Assembly: GCF_036039175.1 (NCBI RefSeq)
Contig: NZ_JAYXKP010000005.1
Span: forward strand, 1 to 64,000
Direction: 5' to 3'
Length of the DNA: 64,000 nucleotides
From: Marinilactibacillus sp036039175
Lineage (GTDB): Bacteria; Bacillota; Bacilli; Lactobacillales; Carnobacteriaceae_A
Under the pieces are notes generated by a model. The model was not told the origin of the DNA and did not search any database. It saw only the letters and a list, made by a program, of their open reading frames with translations. Both the position numbers and the translations under genes were made by a program. This document shows positions 16,641 to 25,116 of this stretch, one piece after another (within the stretch, counting starts at the first letter, position 1; each line of letters starts with the position of its first letter).

Positions 16641-17234
16641 ATGGCTCAAAAATATTATGCAGTTAAAAAAGGTAGAAAACCTGGAATTTATATGACATGG
16701 CCTGAAGCTCAGAAACAGATTTCTGGATTTTCTGGGGCAGAATTTAAATCATTTACAACAAAAACTGAAGCAGAACAATTTATTAATCCCGCAACGGTCA
16801 TTTCAACTGTTTCTGATGATGATACTGTCTTTGCTTATGTGGACGGTTCTTTTGATAAAATCAGCAATCGTTACAGTTATGGTGTTGTGATGCTTAAAGA
16901 CGACAAAGTCATTGCCACTATGAGTAACGCAGATAACGATCCTAGATATGTGGAAAGCTTTCAAATTGCGGGTGAATGTTTTGGTAGCTTGAACGCTATC
17001 AAGTGGGCAAAAGAAAATGGCTTCAAAAAGGTCATTGTTCATTACGATTATTTAGGAATAGAAATGTGGGCGACTGGCCGTTGGCGCGCAAACAAACAAG
17101 TATCAAAAGACTATATCACCTTTTACCAACAAGTCTCTCAAGGAATAGAAGTTGTATTCAAAAAAGTTAAAGCGCACTCTGGTGTTGAGTTCAACGAACT
17201 AGTGGACCAACTTGCAAAAGACGCATTGAAATAA
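16641..17234 (+). CDS. rnhA: Ribonuclease HI with N-terminal RNA/DNA-hybrid-binding domain
   Basis: Cuts the RNA strand of RNA:DNA hybrids. The 197-residue protein has an N-terminal viroplasmin/RHBD domain (KYYAVKKGRKPGIYMTW, about 4-20, through the F-rich KSFTTKTEAEQF, about 36-47). The RNase H domain follows, with acidic residues in AYVDGSFDK (about 67-75), GECFGSLNAI, HYDYLGIE and ELVDQLAKDA. All four catalytic acids appear present. The layout resembles eukaryotic RNase H1 and some bacilli enzymes. I chose ATG 16641, five bases after GGAGG, over the GTG at 16617. A terminator follows. Confidence 0.9.
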   Translation: MAQKYYAVKKGRKPGIYMTWPEAQKQISGFSGAEFKSFTTKTEAEQFINPATVISTVSDDDTVFAYVDGSFDKISNRYSYGVVMLKDDKVIATMSNADNDPRYVESFQIAGECFGSLNAIKWAKENGFKKVIVHYDYLGIEMWATGRWRANKQVSKDYITFYQQVSQGIEVVFKKVKAHSGVEFNELVDQLAKDALK

Positions 17235-17240
17235 CGTTTA

Positions 17241-17287
17241 CCGAATAGAGGCTTCTGATCATTCAGAATTCCTATTCGGGTTTTTTA
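17241..17287 (+). terminator. Rho-independent terminator after rnhA
   Basis: CCGAATAG (17241-17248) pairs with CTATTCGG (17272-17279), followed by GTTTTTT. Confidence 0.8.
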
Positions 17288-17373
17288 TATCTACCTTAAA
17301 ATTTACATACAACTGGACACTTTCCTGTGCTAAGATAAAAAGAACAGATTCAAAAAGAAAGGAGTTTTCTGTA

Positions 17374-18051
17374 TTGCAGCAGAATTCAGAGTTCACCATT
17401 CTACCTTACCAGCCAATTTTTGAAACTAGCTGGGTCAGGTGTAAAGCACTTGCTTATTTACATAGTCAATTCATAGATCAAATGTCTCAAGAAAAAGATG
17501 TCTATTCCGAAGAAAACGATGGATATAAAGAAACCATCGAACTAGTCGCAGTACTTGGAGATAAAGTTGTTGGTCTAATGGATATCGGTATATATTCACA
17601 AGCGAGAACCAGAAATGATATATATGTAAAAGACGCTTACCAAGGTTCTTATATGGACGCTGTTGCTATACATCCAGATTATCAAAAACTGGGTATTGCA
17701 CAATCTCTATTGGACCAAAGCATTCAGATTCTAAAAAGTAAAGATGTACACTATTTAACGATTTTTACTAGAGATGATTTTGCAGCCAATCAATTCTATA
17801 AGAAAAATGGCGCGAAATTACTGACAAAGCACTACCGTGTAAACGGACAATTAAAGAAATCCCCCTACCCATCTGGTAAATTTATGGTCGATCCTTTTAC
17901 TCAAAGTATTGGCGAAGTAGATCCGCAAGGAAATCTACTTCCATATTCTCCAGATTATCCCCATACTTTCTGGGTTTATAAAAAAGAAGATTTAAAATTA
18001 TTTGACTCAGTTTCTTCTTATACTGAACGTTCTTATGTCTTATATTTGTGA
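17374..18051 (+). CDS. GNAT-family acetyltransferase
   Basis: A 225-residue protein with a GNAT domain: VVGLMDIGIY (about 64-73), MDAVAIHPDYQKLGIAQSLLDQS (about 93-115, containing the acetyl-CoA loop QKLGIA) and FYKKNGAKLL (about 142-151). The last 70 residues extend beyond the core and may shape a substrate site. The start is a TTG at 17374, nine bases after AAAGGAG; the first in-frame ATG is far inside the domain. The following acetyltransferase gene begins 31 bases after the stop, so the two are probably one transcript. Substrate unknown. Confidence 0.75.
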   Translation: MQQNSEFTILPYQPIFETSWVRCKALAYLHSQFIDQMSQEKDVYSEENDGYKETIELVAVLGDKVVGLMDIGIYSQARTRNDIYVKDAYQGSYMDAVAIHPDYQKLGIAQSLLDQSIQILKSKDVHYLTIFTRDDFAANQFYKKNGAKLLTKHYRVNGQLKKSPYPSGKFMVDPFTQSIGEVDPQGNLLPYSPDYPHTFWVYKKEDLKLFDSVSSYTERSYVLYL

Positions 18052-18082
18052 GTATCTACTAAAAAGTAAAGGAAGTACCCTC

Positions 18083-18838
18083 ATGGAAAAATTAACAATT
18101 GATCAGTTGATACTAAAACAGTTTTCAATTGATCTGAATTGTACGCAAGAAGAGCTAGAAGGCTCTGAACATATTTTCAAAACATCCCCTCCTTCAGAGA
18201 CTAGCCGTTACTGGGCTCGTAACGATGGAGATTTAATTTTTTACAAAGATCGAATCTTTTGTAGAACAGGGAATCATGCTCTTACTCAAAAACTTCAAGA
18301 AACTTACAAAAATCGTGCAGGAGAATGGTTCGGTGAAATTGATAGCCTTATCGAACTAAACGAATTATTAAAACCGTTTAAGTATAAACTGAATCACTAC
18401 TCTCCCTTTTTTGTTCCCAAAAACTGGACTTTACCCGAAGTAGATCCATTAAATCTTAGAATATACGAAGAAAAAGAAATCGTATCGTTCAAAGAAGATG
18501 AACGGTTTGAAGAGTCTTTCTTATATGATAAAACAGATCCTGATAAGTTGGGAATTGCTCACGTAATTAAAGACGAGATCGTTGCCATGATTGGAACTAA
18601 TCATAATGGTAAATATACTTGGGAGATCGGCGTGGAAATTGTAGAAGACCATCACTCAAAAGGCATCGCAACAAATTTAGTCAAAGCGATGACTCGTGAA
18701 ATCATATTACGAAACAAGCAAGCGGTTCTTCCTGTATACAGTACACAATTTACTCATACAAAATCAATAAACTTAGCAATCAGAGCTGGATTTAAACTCG
18801 GTTGGACTGAGCTGGTGCTTGAAAAAATAGAAGATTAA
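18083..18838 (+). CDS. GNAT-family acetyltransferase, two-part
   Basis: A 251-residue protein whose C-terminal 110 residues form the GNAT fold: LGIAHVIKDEIVAMIGT (about 155-171), GVEIVEDHHSKGIATNLVKAM (about 183-203, with the acetyl-CoA loop HHSKGIA) and SINLAIRAGFKLGW (about 227-240). The N-terminal 140 residues carry no motif I recognise but resemble a divergent first GNAT half, as in GNAT_acetyltran-type proteins. The frame is open to an earlier ATG at 18002 that overlaps the preceding gene; the ATG at 18083 has AAAGGAAG at the right distance and is preferred. A strong terminator follows. Confidence 0.72.
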   Translation: MEKLTIDQLILKQFSIDLNCTQEELEGSEHIFKTSPPSETSRYWARNDGDLIFYKDRIFCRTGNHALTQKLQETYKNRAGEWFGEIDSLIELNELLKPFKYKLNHYSPFFVPKNWTLPEVDPLNLRIYEEKEIVSFKEDERFEESFLYDKTDPDKLGIAHVIKDEIVAMIGTNHNGKYTWEIGVEIVEDHHSKGIATNLVKAMTREIILRNKQAVLPVYSTQFTHTKSINLAIRAGFKLGWTELVLEKIED

Positions 18839-18840
18839 AA

Positions 18841-18880
18841 AAACGATCTCTCCGTTTTCAGGAGAGATCGTTTTTTTTAG
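18841..18880. terminator. Bidirectional terminator
   Basis: AAACGATCTCTCC (18841-18853) pairs with GGAGAGATCGTTT, followed by eight T; A-rich on the other side, so it can also serve the convergent nitroreductase gene. Confidence 0.85.
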
Positions 18881-18889
18881 ATTATTGTA

Positions 18890-19486
18890 TTAGTTACCGA
18901 ATACTTTGAAACGATCTTCGTCGTTCATGTATTCTTTGTCTCCAGCTGGAGCTTTTGGTGAACCAAATACTAATTGTCCTCTTAGTTTCCAGTTTTCTGG
19001 AGTACCCCATTCTTGAGCAACTCTTTCATCGATTACTGGGTTATAGTGTTGTAGGTTAGCGCCAATGTTTAATTGTGCTAATGCAGTCCACACGTTTACT
19101 TGAGCAATTCCGCTTGCTTGGTCAGACCAGATTGGGAAGTTTTCAGCGTAAAGTGCAAATTGTTCTTGCAAGTTTTTAACAACGTCTTGATCTTCGAAGA
19201 ATAATACAGTTCCCTTAGCTTGAGCAAAACCTTGTAGTTTAGCTTGAGTATTTGGGAATGCTGCTTCTGGAGTTAATGGTTTAAGTAACTCTTCAGTAAT
19301 TGACCATAATTTTTTATGTTCATCATTAAAAAGAATAACTGCTCTAGATGTTTGAGAGTTAAATGATGTTGGTGATTCTTTTACAACATCTTTAATCAAA
19401 GTGATTAGTTCTTCTTCTGATGTTGAAACATCACTTCCTAAGCTATAGATCGAACGACGTGTTTTTAATTCATCTAAAAATTGCAT
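18890..19486 (-). CDS. Nitroreductase-family protein (Frm2/Hbn1-like)
   Basis: A 198-residue FMN-dependent oxidoreductase. The N-terminus FLDELKTRRSIYSLG (3-17) and SPTSFNSQTSRAVIL (about 38-52) match the short nitroreductases of the Frm2/HBN1 type, including the FNSQ segment for FMN contact. ASGIAQVNVWTALAQLNIGANLQHYNP (about 123-149) is the second conserved block. Members reduce nitro compounds or respond to oxidative and lipid stress; the physiological substrate is unknown. It is a single gene, 147 bases downstream of the PC4-like gene's stop. Confidence 0.85.
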   Translation of the reverse strand: MQFLDELKTRRSIYSLGSDVSTSEEELITLIKDVVKESPTSFNSQTSRAVILFNDEHKKLWSITEELLKPLTPEAAFPNTQAKLQGFAQAKGTVLFFEDQDVVKNLQEQFALYAENFPIWSDQASGIAQVNVWTALAQLNIGANLQHYNPVIDERVAQEWGTPENWKLRGQLVFGSPKAPAGDKEYMNDEDRFKVFGN

Positions 19487-19633
19487 GTTTAATTCTCTCC
19501 CTCTCTTAAATCTTACTTTTTGTAACTAAACTTATTATACTCTTTATCTTATCAAATGCAATAAAAAACTACAAATTCGTAATAAATATCCTCGTAGTAA
19601 TCTATTTTGATCAAAATCTTATTCATTCAGTTC

Positions 19634-19855
19634 TTATAGCTCCATTTTATCTAGAACTTTTTTCAAAGAGGTCAAATCTTCAGCAGATAACGTTAGACCT
19701 TTCCCCATCTTAGAATAATCAGGACTCCAATCTCTAATATCAAATTTTGGATCATTTCCATTCCAACTAACCAAGTTGAGTTCTTTTTTCCACCCACTTT
19801 TGCCTTCACTGATGGTGCCAATATGTTCCATAATTTCAAATTCAATTCCTGCCAT
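19634..19855 (-). CDS. PC4/YdbC-type single-stranded DNA-binding protein
   Basis: A 73-residue protein with the YdbC-family features: FEIMEHIGTISEG (about 5-17), GWKKELNLVSWNG (about 20-32), PKFDIRDWSPDYSKMGKGLTL and a final amphipathic helix LTSLKKVLDKM. These bacterial homologues of the transcription coactivator PC4 bind single-stranded DNA as dimers. The frame is open much further upstream, but the ATG at 19855 has AAGGAG nine bases away and yields the family's length; ATG 19861 is possible. It overlaps the 3' end of the histidinol-phosphatase gene by 14 bases, so it is translated from the same transcript. Confidence 0.85.
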   Translation of the reverse strand: MAGIEFEIMEHIGTISEGKSGWKKELNLVSWNGNDPKFDIRDWSPDYSKMGKGLTLSAEDLTSLKKVLDKMEL

Positions 19856-20636
19856 GTCCATTCTCTCCTTCCGTAAAGTATCGACCCACTTCTTCTGGTC
19901 GGTGTGCATCAGACCCTGTTTCAAGAACAAGCTCAAGTTGTTTAGCCTCTTTTAAAATATCCCCATCTGGATAAGTTCTGCCGTAATAGACTTTATCCAT
20001 ACCAGCAAAATTATAATCTAACTTATATTGATTTTTTTTGGCCAGTGTTAGTAATTTTTTCCAATTAATTGGATCCGTATAATCATATCCTTTACTAAAT
20101 TTATGAATCAGATTGATATGACCGATTTTTTTAGGTGTCAATTCTCCGTATGGATTTGATAAAGCCTTGCGGACTGTGCTTTCGTAAAGTTTATATAATG
20201 TATCAAATCCTACTTCTTCAGCTTTTTCAATAAATGATTCTTTACTGTAATCAATGCAGTAATAAGAACCGTCTGGCAATTTTAAAAAATGTACGCTTAA
20301 TATAGAATGAGGAATGGCTTCAGGATATTGCTCAAGAAATAGCTGCGTTTCTTGTTCTTTTCCTTCAATATAATCAATCTCAAATCCTGCATTGATGTGA
20401 ATTTTATGACCATATTTTGCTTGGAGTCCTTTTGCTTCTTTCAAATATTCATAGACTGTATTTTTGGCCATTGCGCTGTCTTTTGTAGGCACCGTATCTT
20501 CTATTGGCAAAGGTGCGTGTTCCGTGAAGGTAATCGCATGGATTCCTTTATCAATGGCGACCTTCACATAAGCTTCCATTTTATGATCGGATCCATGAGG
20601 ACAATATTGCGTATGTACGTGTCCATCTATCATCAT
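19842..20636 (-). CDS. hisJ: Histidinol-phosphatase, PHP family (HisJ/HisK)
   Basis: Removes phosphate from histidinol phosphate, the second-last stage of histidine synthesis. The 264-residue protein has the PHP-domain metal ligands: DGHVHTQYCPHG (4-15), TFTEHAPLPIED (about 36-47), INAGFEIDY (about 80-88), SVHFL (about 111-115) and SDAHRPEEVGR (about 243-253). The operon's own hisB encodes only the dehydratase, so this gene supplies the missing activity. It is transcribed divergently from the operon. Start is ATG 20636 after AGGTAGGA; ATG 20633 is equally possible. A GGTAC...GTACC repeat (20668-20686) in its upstream region could be a control site. Confidence 0.9.
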   Translation of the reverse strand: MMIDGHVHTQYCPHGSDHKMEAYVKVAIDKGIHAITFTEHAPLPIEDTVPTKDSAMAKNTVYEYLKEAKGLQAKYGHKIHINAGFEIDYIEGKEQETQLFLEQYPEAIPHSILSVHFLKLPDGSYYCIDYSKESFIEKAEEVGFDTLYKLYESTVRKALSNPYGELTPKKIGHINLIHKFSKGYDYTDPINWKKLLTLAKKNQYKLDYNFAGMDKVYYGRTYPDGDILKEAKQLELVLETGSDAHRPEEVGRYFTEGENGHGRN

Positions 20637-20707
20637 TATCCTACCTGCTTTCTAAATAGTATTATCTGGTACTCAACTAGTGTACCGCATTAATTTCATT
20701 GAATCTA

Positions 20708-20765
20708 TTCATATAAATCCAAGTTTATGGTACTATTTTTGTTATTGGTAAAACTTACTAATAAC
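20708..20765 (+). promoter_or_regulatory. his operon promoter and operator-like dyad
   Basis: An extended -10 (TGG then TACTAT at 20731-20736) has a weak -35 TTCATA (20708-20713) 17 bases upstream. Immediately downstream, at the expected transcription start, lies an 11-base-arm inverted repeat GTTATTGGTAA/TTACTAATAAC (20741-20765) with one mismatch and a three-base centre. This may be a repressor operator or a 5' mRNA hairpin. No T-box and no histidine-rich leader peptide are visible before hisZ. Confidence 0.5.
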
Positions 20766-20817
20766 AAGTCTGATTGTATCAGAACTTGAAAAAAATAGAA
20801 ACGAGGAAGGAATTATT

Positions 20818-21648
20818 ATGAACTCTATTAGCCTTAACAAATCCATACTCCATCAAAAAAGACAAGAACTGGACTTCCTCCATCATTTCCATGGATTGGG
20901 CTACGATTTGATCGATTTATCCGCTATCGAACAATTCGATTGGACAAAATTGTCAGATGACGATTTAGGATTAATGAATAACCGCCATAAATGGCAACAC
21001 GAGGGCTCTTTGTATGCTCTTAGAAGTGACTGGACAAACGCAATTGTACGTTATCGTCAAAAATATCAATTGCATTCTGAGACCATCGCTTATTCTGGAC
21101 CAGTTTACACTCAGACTTCTGAAAAACACCAATATGGACTTGAGACCTTTACGGGAGATATTCAAAAACAGATGGCCGTTTTGAAACAAATGGTTGCTTA
21201 TATCAAGGAATCGTTAGCTTTACCTTTATCTGTAGCCGTTATCAGCCATAATACATTATTAAAAAACCTATTATCTGAAGAAGATTTATCTGATGAACTC
21301 ACTCGCAAATATATTAAAGAACGCAATAGAGATGCACTAAAAGCAAAATTGGGCGCAGAGCATCCAATCATCGCCTTAATGGCTCAACCGGCTGCCAAAC
21401 AATCAAGCTATGTCAAAGAACATATGCCGCATCTAAAACGTCATATTGAAGAAATGACTCAATGGGAAGCCATACTGAATGAAGAACAGGTTACTTATGT
21501 ATACGGAGACATGCTAGCTTTGCCTTCGCAGTCTTACTATAAAGGTATTTCGATTCAATTGTATGCAGAAGATACCGTTGAGCCAATCGCATCAGGCGGA
21601 CAATACTCAAGTCCTTCAAAAGCTTTTGGAATCGGTTTAAATATCTAA
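20818..21648 (+). CDS. hisZ: ATP phosphoribosyltransferase regulatory subunit HisZ (short form)
   Basis: A histidyl-tRNA-synthetase-like subunit that partners the short HisG and makes it active and histidine-sensitive. In its 276 residues the motif-2-like block GSLYALRSDWTNAIVRYRQKY (about 62-82) and the YSGPVYTQTSEKHQYGLETFTGD segment (about 92-114) are clear; AEDTVEPIASGGQYSSP (about 251-267) is the motif-3-like end. It is shorter than typical HisZ (roughly 320-390 residues), trimmed in the middle. The ATG at 20818 follows AGGAAGG. First gene of the operon, 38 bases ahead of hisG. Confidence 0.85.
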   Translation: MNSISLNKSILHQKRQELDFLHHFHGLGYDLIDLSAIEQFDWTKLSDDDLGLMNNRHKWQHEGSLYALRSDWTNAIVRYRQKYQLHSETIAYSGPVYTQTSEKHQYGLETFTGDIQKQMAVLKQMVAYIKESLALPLSVAVISHNTLLKNLLSEEDLSDELTRKYIKERNRDALKAKLGAEHPIIALMAQPAAKQSSYVKEHMPHLKRHIEEMTQWEAILNEEQVTYVYGDMLALPSQSYYKGISIQLYAEDTVEPIASGGQYSSPSKAFGIGLNI

Positions 21649-21686
21649 TTAATTTCTTTAAAACTAGAGACGGAGGAATAAGATCT

Positions 21687-22289
21687 ATGATTACAATTGC
21701 GTTATCTAAAGGAAGACAATTAAAAGATTTTATACAGTATCTTGATGAAAAAAAATTAACAAGCTGGAGTACAGCCTTAAAGTCCATTTCAAGAGAACTC
21801 GTTATTGAATTGGAAGACGTGAGATTTTTACTGGTTAAAGGTGAAGATGTTCCAGTTTATGTAGAAGAAGGCGTTGCAGACCTTGGGATCACCGGTAGTG
21901 ACGTTTTATATGAACAAGACCGTCAGATTAATAACTTGATGGACTTGCCTTTTGGATATTGTCATTTTGCAGTAGCTGCAAAAGAACCGAAAGACACGTA
22001 TCCAGTAGTTGCTACAAAATATGTCAATTTTACAAAGAAATATTTTGATTCTATCATGCAACCCGTCAAAATCATTCAATTAAAAGGTTCTGTGGAACTT
22101 GCTGCTACGATTGATATGGCTGATGCGATCATGGATATTGTACAAACAGGAACAACGCTTAAAGAAAATGGTCTTTACGAACAGATTCAACTAGATGAGA
22201 TTAATGCTCGTCTGATTTCAAATAAACATGCGTATTTTGCTAAAAATGATGAGATTCAGACTGTAATGAATCAATTAAGGATGAACTGA
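21687..22289 (+). CDS. hisG: ATP phosphoribosyltransferase catalytic subunit, short form
   Basis: Catalyses the first step of histidine synthesis, joining ATP and PRPP. The 200-residue product begins MITIALSKGRQL, has the DLGITGSDVLYE segment (about 69-80), and the PRPP-binding ADAIMDIVQTGTTLKENGL (about 147-165) signature. It lacks the C-terminal regulatory domain of the long HisG, which is why hisZ is present. GGAGG precedes the ATG. The next gene starts one base after the stop. Confidence 0.95.
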   Translation: MITIALSKGRQLKDFIQYLDEKKLTSWSTALKSISRELVIELEDVRFLLVKGEDVPVYVEEGVADLGITGSDVLYEQDRQINNLMDLPFGYCHFAVAAKEPKDTYPVVATKYVNFTKKYFDSIMQPVKIIQLKGSVELAATIDMADAIMDIVQTGTTLKENGLYEQIQLDEINARLISNKHAYFAKNDEIQTVMNQLRMN

Positions 22290-22290
22290 T

Positions 22291-23553
22291 ATGTATACGA
22301 CAAATACCTTTAAAGACATTTATGCAACAAAAAATGATATTGATTGGACTTTACTAGAAAGTGTACAGTCTATCATCAAGACTGTACAACAAGAAGGCGA
22401 TCAGGCCTTATTTGACTATTCAAAACAGTTTGACTCTGTTGAATTGACTGATCTAGTAGTTCCTTCTTCCACTTTAAAAGAAGCTTATGAATCAATCGAT
22501 GCGGATCTGAGAAAGGCGCTCGAAGAGGCTAAGACGAATATCGAAACGTATCAGAATTCTATTAAATGGAAACAAGGACCTTCTTCTGAGCTATATCAAA
22601 AAATTCACCCTTTAAATCGTGTAGGTATTTACGTACCCGGCGGTACAGCTCCACTCGTCTCTACTGTCTTAATGACGACTGTGTTGGCTAATGTTGCTGG
22701 CGTCAAGGAAACGATTATTGTAACGCCACCGCAAGCAGATGGCATTCAAAAAGCCATACTAGCAGCATGCCATATCGTAGAAGCAGACCATGTTTATCAA
22801 GTTGGTGGTGCTCAAGCAGTGGCTGCACTTGCTTATGGAACTGAAACGATTCAAAAAGTAGATAAAATCGTAGGTCCTGGGAATCAGTTTGTCGCAATGG
22901 CTAAAAAACTGGTTTACGGAGACGTCGGAATTGATTCCATAGCAGGTCCTAGTGAAATTGTTGTGGTCGTGGATGAATCGACTAGAGCAGATTGGGTTGC
23001 TTATGACATACTTGCTCAGGCTGAACACGACATTCAAGCACGCACATTCTTGATCAGTGAATCCCAAGAGAAGATAGAAGAAATCTTAGCTGAAGTTGAG
23101 AAAAAAGCACCCCTTCAATCACGTGCTGCGATTATTGCAGAAAGTCTGAAACAACATCACTATTCTGTTCACACAGCATCAAAAGAAGAAACGATTGAAG
23201 TTGTAAACCTAATTGCAGGTGAACATATCTCCATCCAAACCAACGATGCTGAAAGTTACGTTGACTTGATCACAACTGCCGGTGCTATTTTTATTGGAGA
23301 CCGTTCTCCTGAAGCAATTGGTGATTATGTTGCGGGTCCTAGCCATGTGCTTCCTACTGGAGGAAATGCCCGTTTTTCAAATGGGCTATCTGTGAATGAC
23401 TTTTTAAGAACAAATTCTGTTATTCATTTATCTCAAGCAACATTTGAAGAAATGGCGCCTTCTGGGGTACGCCTTGCAGAAGAAGAAGCTTTACAGGCAC
23501 ACCGTGATTCCCTTTATTATCGACTGGAGGATAACTTGAATGATCAGAATTGA
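22291..23553 (+). CDS. hisD: Histidinol dehydrogenase
   Basis: Oxidises histidinol to histidine in two NAD-dependent steps, using zinc. The 420-residue protein has VGIYVPGGTAPLVSTVLM (about 112-129), VGPGNQFVAMAK (about 194-205), IAGPSEIVVV (about 217-226) and the zinc/base segment QAEHDIQA (about 244-251), followed by GDRSPEAIGDYVAGPSHVLPT (about 337-357). Full family length and all signatures are present. Its 3' end overlaps hisC by 14 bases. Confidence 0.95.
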   Translation: MYTTNTFKDIYATKNDIDWTLLESVQSIIKTVQQEGDQALFDYSKQFDSVELTDLVVPSSTLKEAYESIDADLRKALEEAKTNIETYQNSIKWKQGPSSELYQKIHPLNRVGIYVPGGTAPLVSTVLMTTVLANVAGVKETIIVTPPQADGIQKAILAACHIVEADHVYQVGGAQAVAALAYGTETIQKVDKIVGPGNQFVAMAKKLVYGDVGIDSIAGPSEIVVVVDESTRADWVAYDILAQAEHDIQARTFLISESQEKIEEILAEVEKKAPLQSRAAIIAESLKQHHYSVHTASKEETIEVVNLIAGEHISIQTNDAESYVDLITTAGAIFIGDRSPEAIGDYVAGPSHVLPTGGNARFSNGLSVNDFLRTNSVIHLSQATFEEMAPSGVRLAEEEALQAHRDSLYYRLEDNLNDQN

Positions 23554-24559
23554 TAAAAATGAAAGTCCTTATAGAGCATTAACTGAAGAAGAAATTGCAA
23601 AAATAGCGATTGATACTCAGTTCAATCAGTACTCGGAAAATGAATACCAAGATCTACAAGAAAGCTATGCTGCATTCAATCAATTAGATCCGGAACTCGT
23701 TTCATTTGCCAACGGTTCAGATGAATGGATTCAAAAAGCCGTTATCGTATTAGGCGAAGGTCCTATACTGACTTTTGATCCTGACTTTGTTATGTATGAT
23801 GTCTATGCAAAACAATTTGGACGTGAAATCATCAAACTTCCTGCAAATAAAGATTTTACATTTGACTACGAAGAAGTTTACAAGCAGATCAAAGCTTTGC
23901 GCCCTTCTGTATTTATTTTTTCACAACCGAATAATCCATTCGGTACGCTGCACCCTCAAGACTTCATTATAAAAGCCGCTGAGTTGATGAAAGAAGTTGA
24001 CGGGTACTTTATTTTAGACGAAGCTTATGGAGAATTTGTAGAAAACACTGTGGCACCTCCTGAAGGAGATCACATCATCCGTTTACGTACACTTTCTAAA
24101 GTCTACGGTCTAGCAGGATTAAGAATAGGCGTTGCTACGTCTACACGTAAAACAATGGATCTTCTAGATTCCATTGCACATCCCTATCCATTAAACACAT
24201 TTTCACTAAATGTAGCGGTCCACTTATTGAACCAACCAGAAAGACTAGAGAAATTTATTGAACTAAATCGTTCTCTTTCCAAACAGTTACACAGTGTGTT
24301 CAAGGAAGAAGTCGGAGATATCATTTTAATGCTAGACAGTAGCACAAATTTCTTATTCACTTATGGTGAAGAGGCTATGGATTTAGGTCGTTATATCGTT
24401 GAAAATGGCTTTCTTCCCCGGATGTATCCTGAAGAAACTTCTCCTTCTCTTAAGAATGCTGTACGTTACTCCATTGCAAAGGAAGATCAATTAGAAGAAA
24501 TCAGAAAAATCATTCAAAATTGGAGAGATGAAAAATGGCCATCAAGAAAGAACGGATAA
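23540..24559 (+). CDS. hisC: Histidinol-phosphate aminotransferase
   Basis: A PLP enzyme of 339 residues that converts imidazole-acetol phosphate to histidinol phosphate. Visible are the N-terminal IRIDKNESPY, FANGSDEWI (about 55-63), SQPNNPFGT (about 132-140), LDEAYGEF (about 157-164), and the Schiff-base lysine in RTLSKVYGLAGLRIG (about 183-197). It is slightly short for the family (about 350). The start overlaps hisD by 14 bases, with GGAGG inside the hisD 3' end serving as ribosome site. Its 3' end overlaps hisB by 25 bases. Having hisC inside the operon, rather than in an aromatic cluster, makes the pathway self-contained. Confidence 0.93.
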   Translation: MIRIDKNESPYRALTEEEIAKIAIDTQFNQYSENEYQDLQESYAAFNQLDPELVSFANGSDEWIQKAVIVLGEGPILTFDPDFVMYDVYAKQFGREIIKLPANKDFTFDYEEVYKQIKALRPSVFIFSQPNNPFGTLHPQDFIIKAAELMKEVDGYFILDEAYGEFVENTVAPPEGDHIIRLRTLSKVYGLAGLRIGVATSTRKTMDLLDSIAHPYPLNTFSLNVAVHLLNQPERLEKFIELNRSLSKQLHSVFKEEVGDIILMLDSSTNFLFTYGEEAMDLGRYIVENGFLPRMYPEETSPSLKNAVRYSIAKEDQLEEIRKIIQNWRDEKWPSRKNG

Positions 24560-25116
24560 CAAAAGAAACGACTATTCACTTGTCAGTCGAACGCGGCTTA
24601 TCGGCTTCTACAATTGATACTGGTGTAGGTTTTTTGAATCATATGTTAGACTTGCTGGCATTTCATGGTCATTTTGTCTTTGATATTAAAGTAGATGGTG
24701 ACTTGGATGTCGATGATCACCACACAACGGAAGATGTTGGGATTTTATTAGGTCAAGCAATTGCTGAACTGAATGTTGATAAATCTAGTATCCAGCGTTA
24801 CGGAACAGCTTATGTCCCAATGGATGAAACGCTCGCTCGTTCTGTTGTCGATGTCAGTGGACGTCCTTTCCTTCACTTTGAACCACAATTTTCTGCTCAA
24901 ACAGTTGGAACATTCGATGTTGAACTTGTGAAAGAATTTTTCTATGCATTGTCAATCAATGCTCGTTTAACAACTCATTTAGACTTGATTCGAGGCGGCA
25001 ATACGCATCATGAAATCGAAGCTTTATTCAAAGCTTTTGCTCAAAGTCTGAGAATCGCTTTAAGCAACTCAGAAATCGATAGAATTCCTTCCTCTAAAGG
25101 AGTGATTGAAGAATGA
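24535..25116 (+). CDS. hisB: Imidazoleglycerol-phosphate dehydratase (single-function)
   Basis: Dehydrates imidazole-glycerol phosphate. The 193-residue protein shows the manganese-binding repeats: GFLNHMLDLLAFHG (about 32-45), DVDDHHTTEDVGI (about 61-73), and DLIRGGNTHHEIEALFKAFA (about 143-162). The N-terminal histidinol-phosphatase domain of enterobacterial HisB is absent; hisJ, 4 kb upstream on the other strand, fills that role. The 25-base overlap with hisC and four-base overlap with hisH indicate coupled translation. Confidence 0.95.
   Translation: MAIKKERITKETTIHLSVERGLSASTIDTGVGFLNHMLDLLAFHGHFVFDIKVDGDLDVDDHHTTEDVGILLGQAIAELNVDKSSIQRYGTAYVPMDETLARSVVDVSGRPFLHFEPQFSAQTVGTFDVELVKEFFYALSINARLTTHLDLIRGGNTHHEIEALFKAFAQSLRIALSNSEIDRIPSSKGVIEE

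Noticed and set aside
18002..18082. Overlap of the two acetyltransferase frames as a frameshift fusion
   Set aside because: The second gene has its own good ribosome site and ATG at 18083, after the first gene's stop, so two proteins are more likely.
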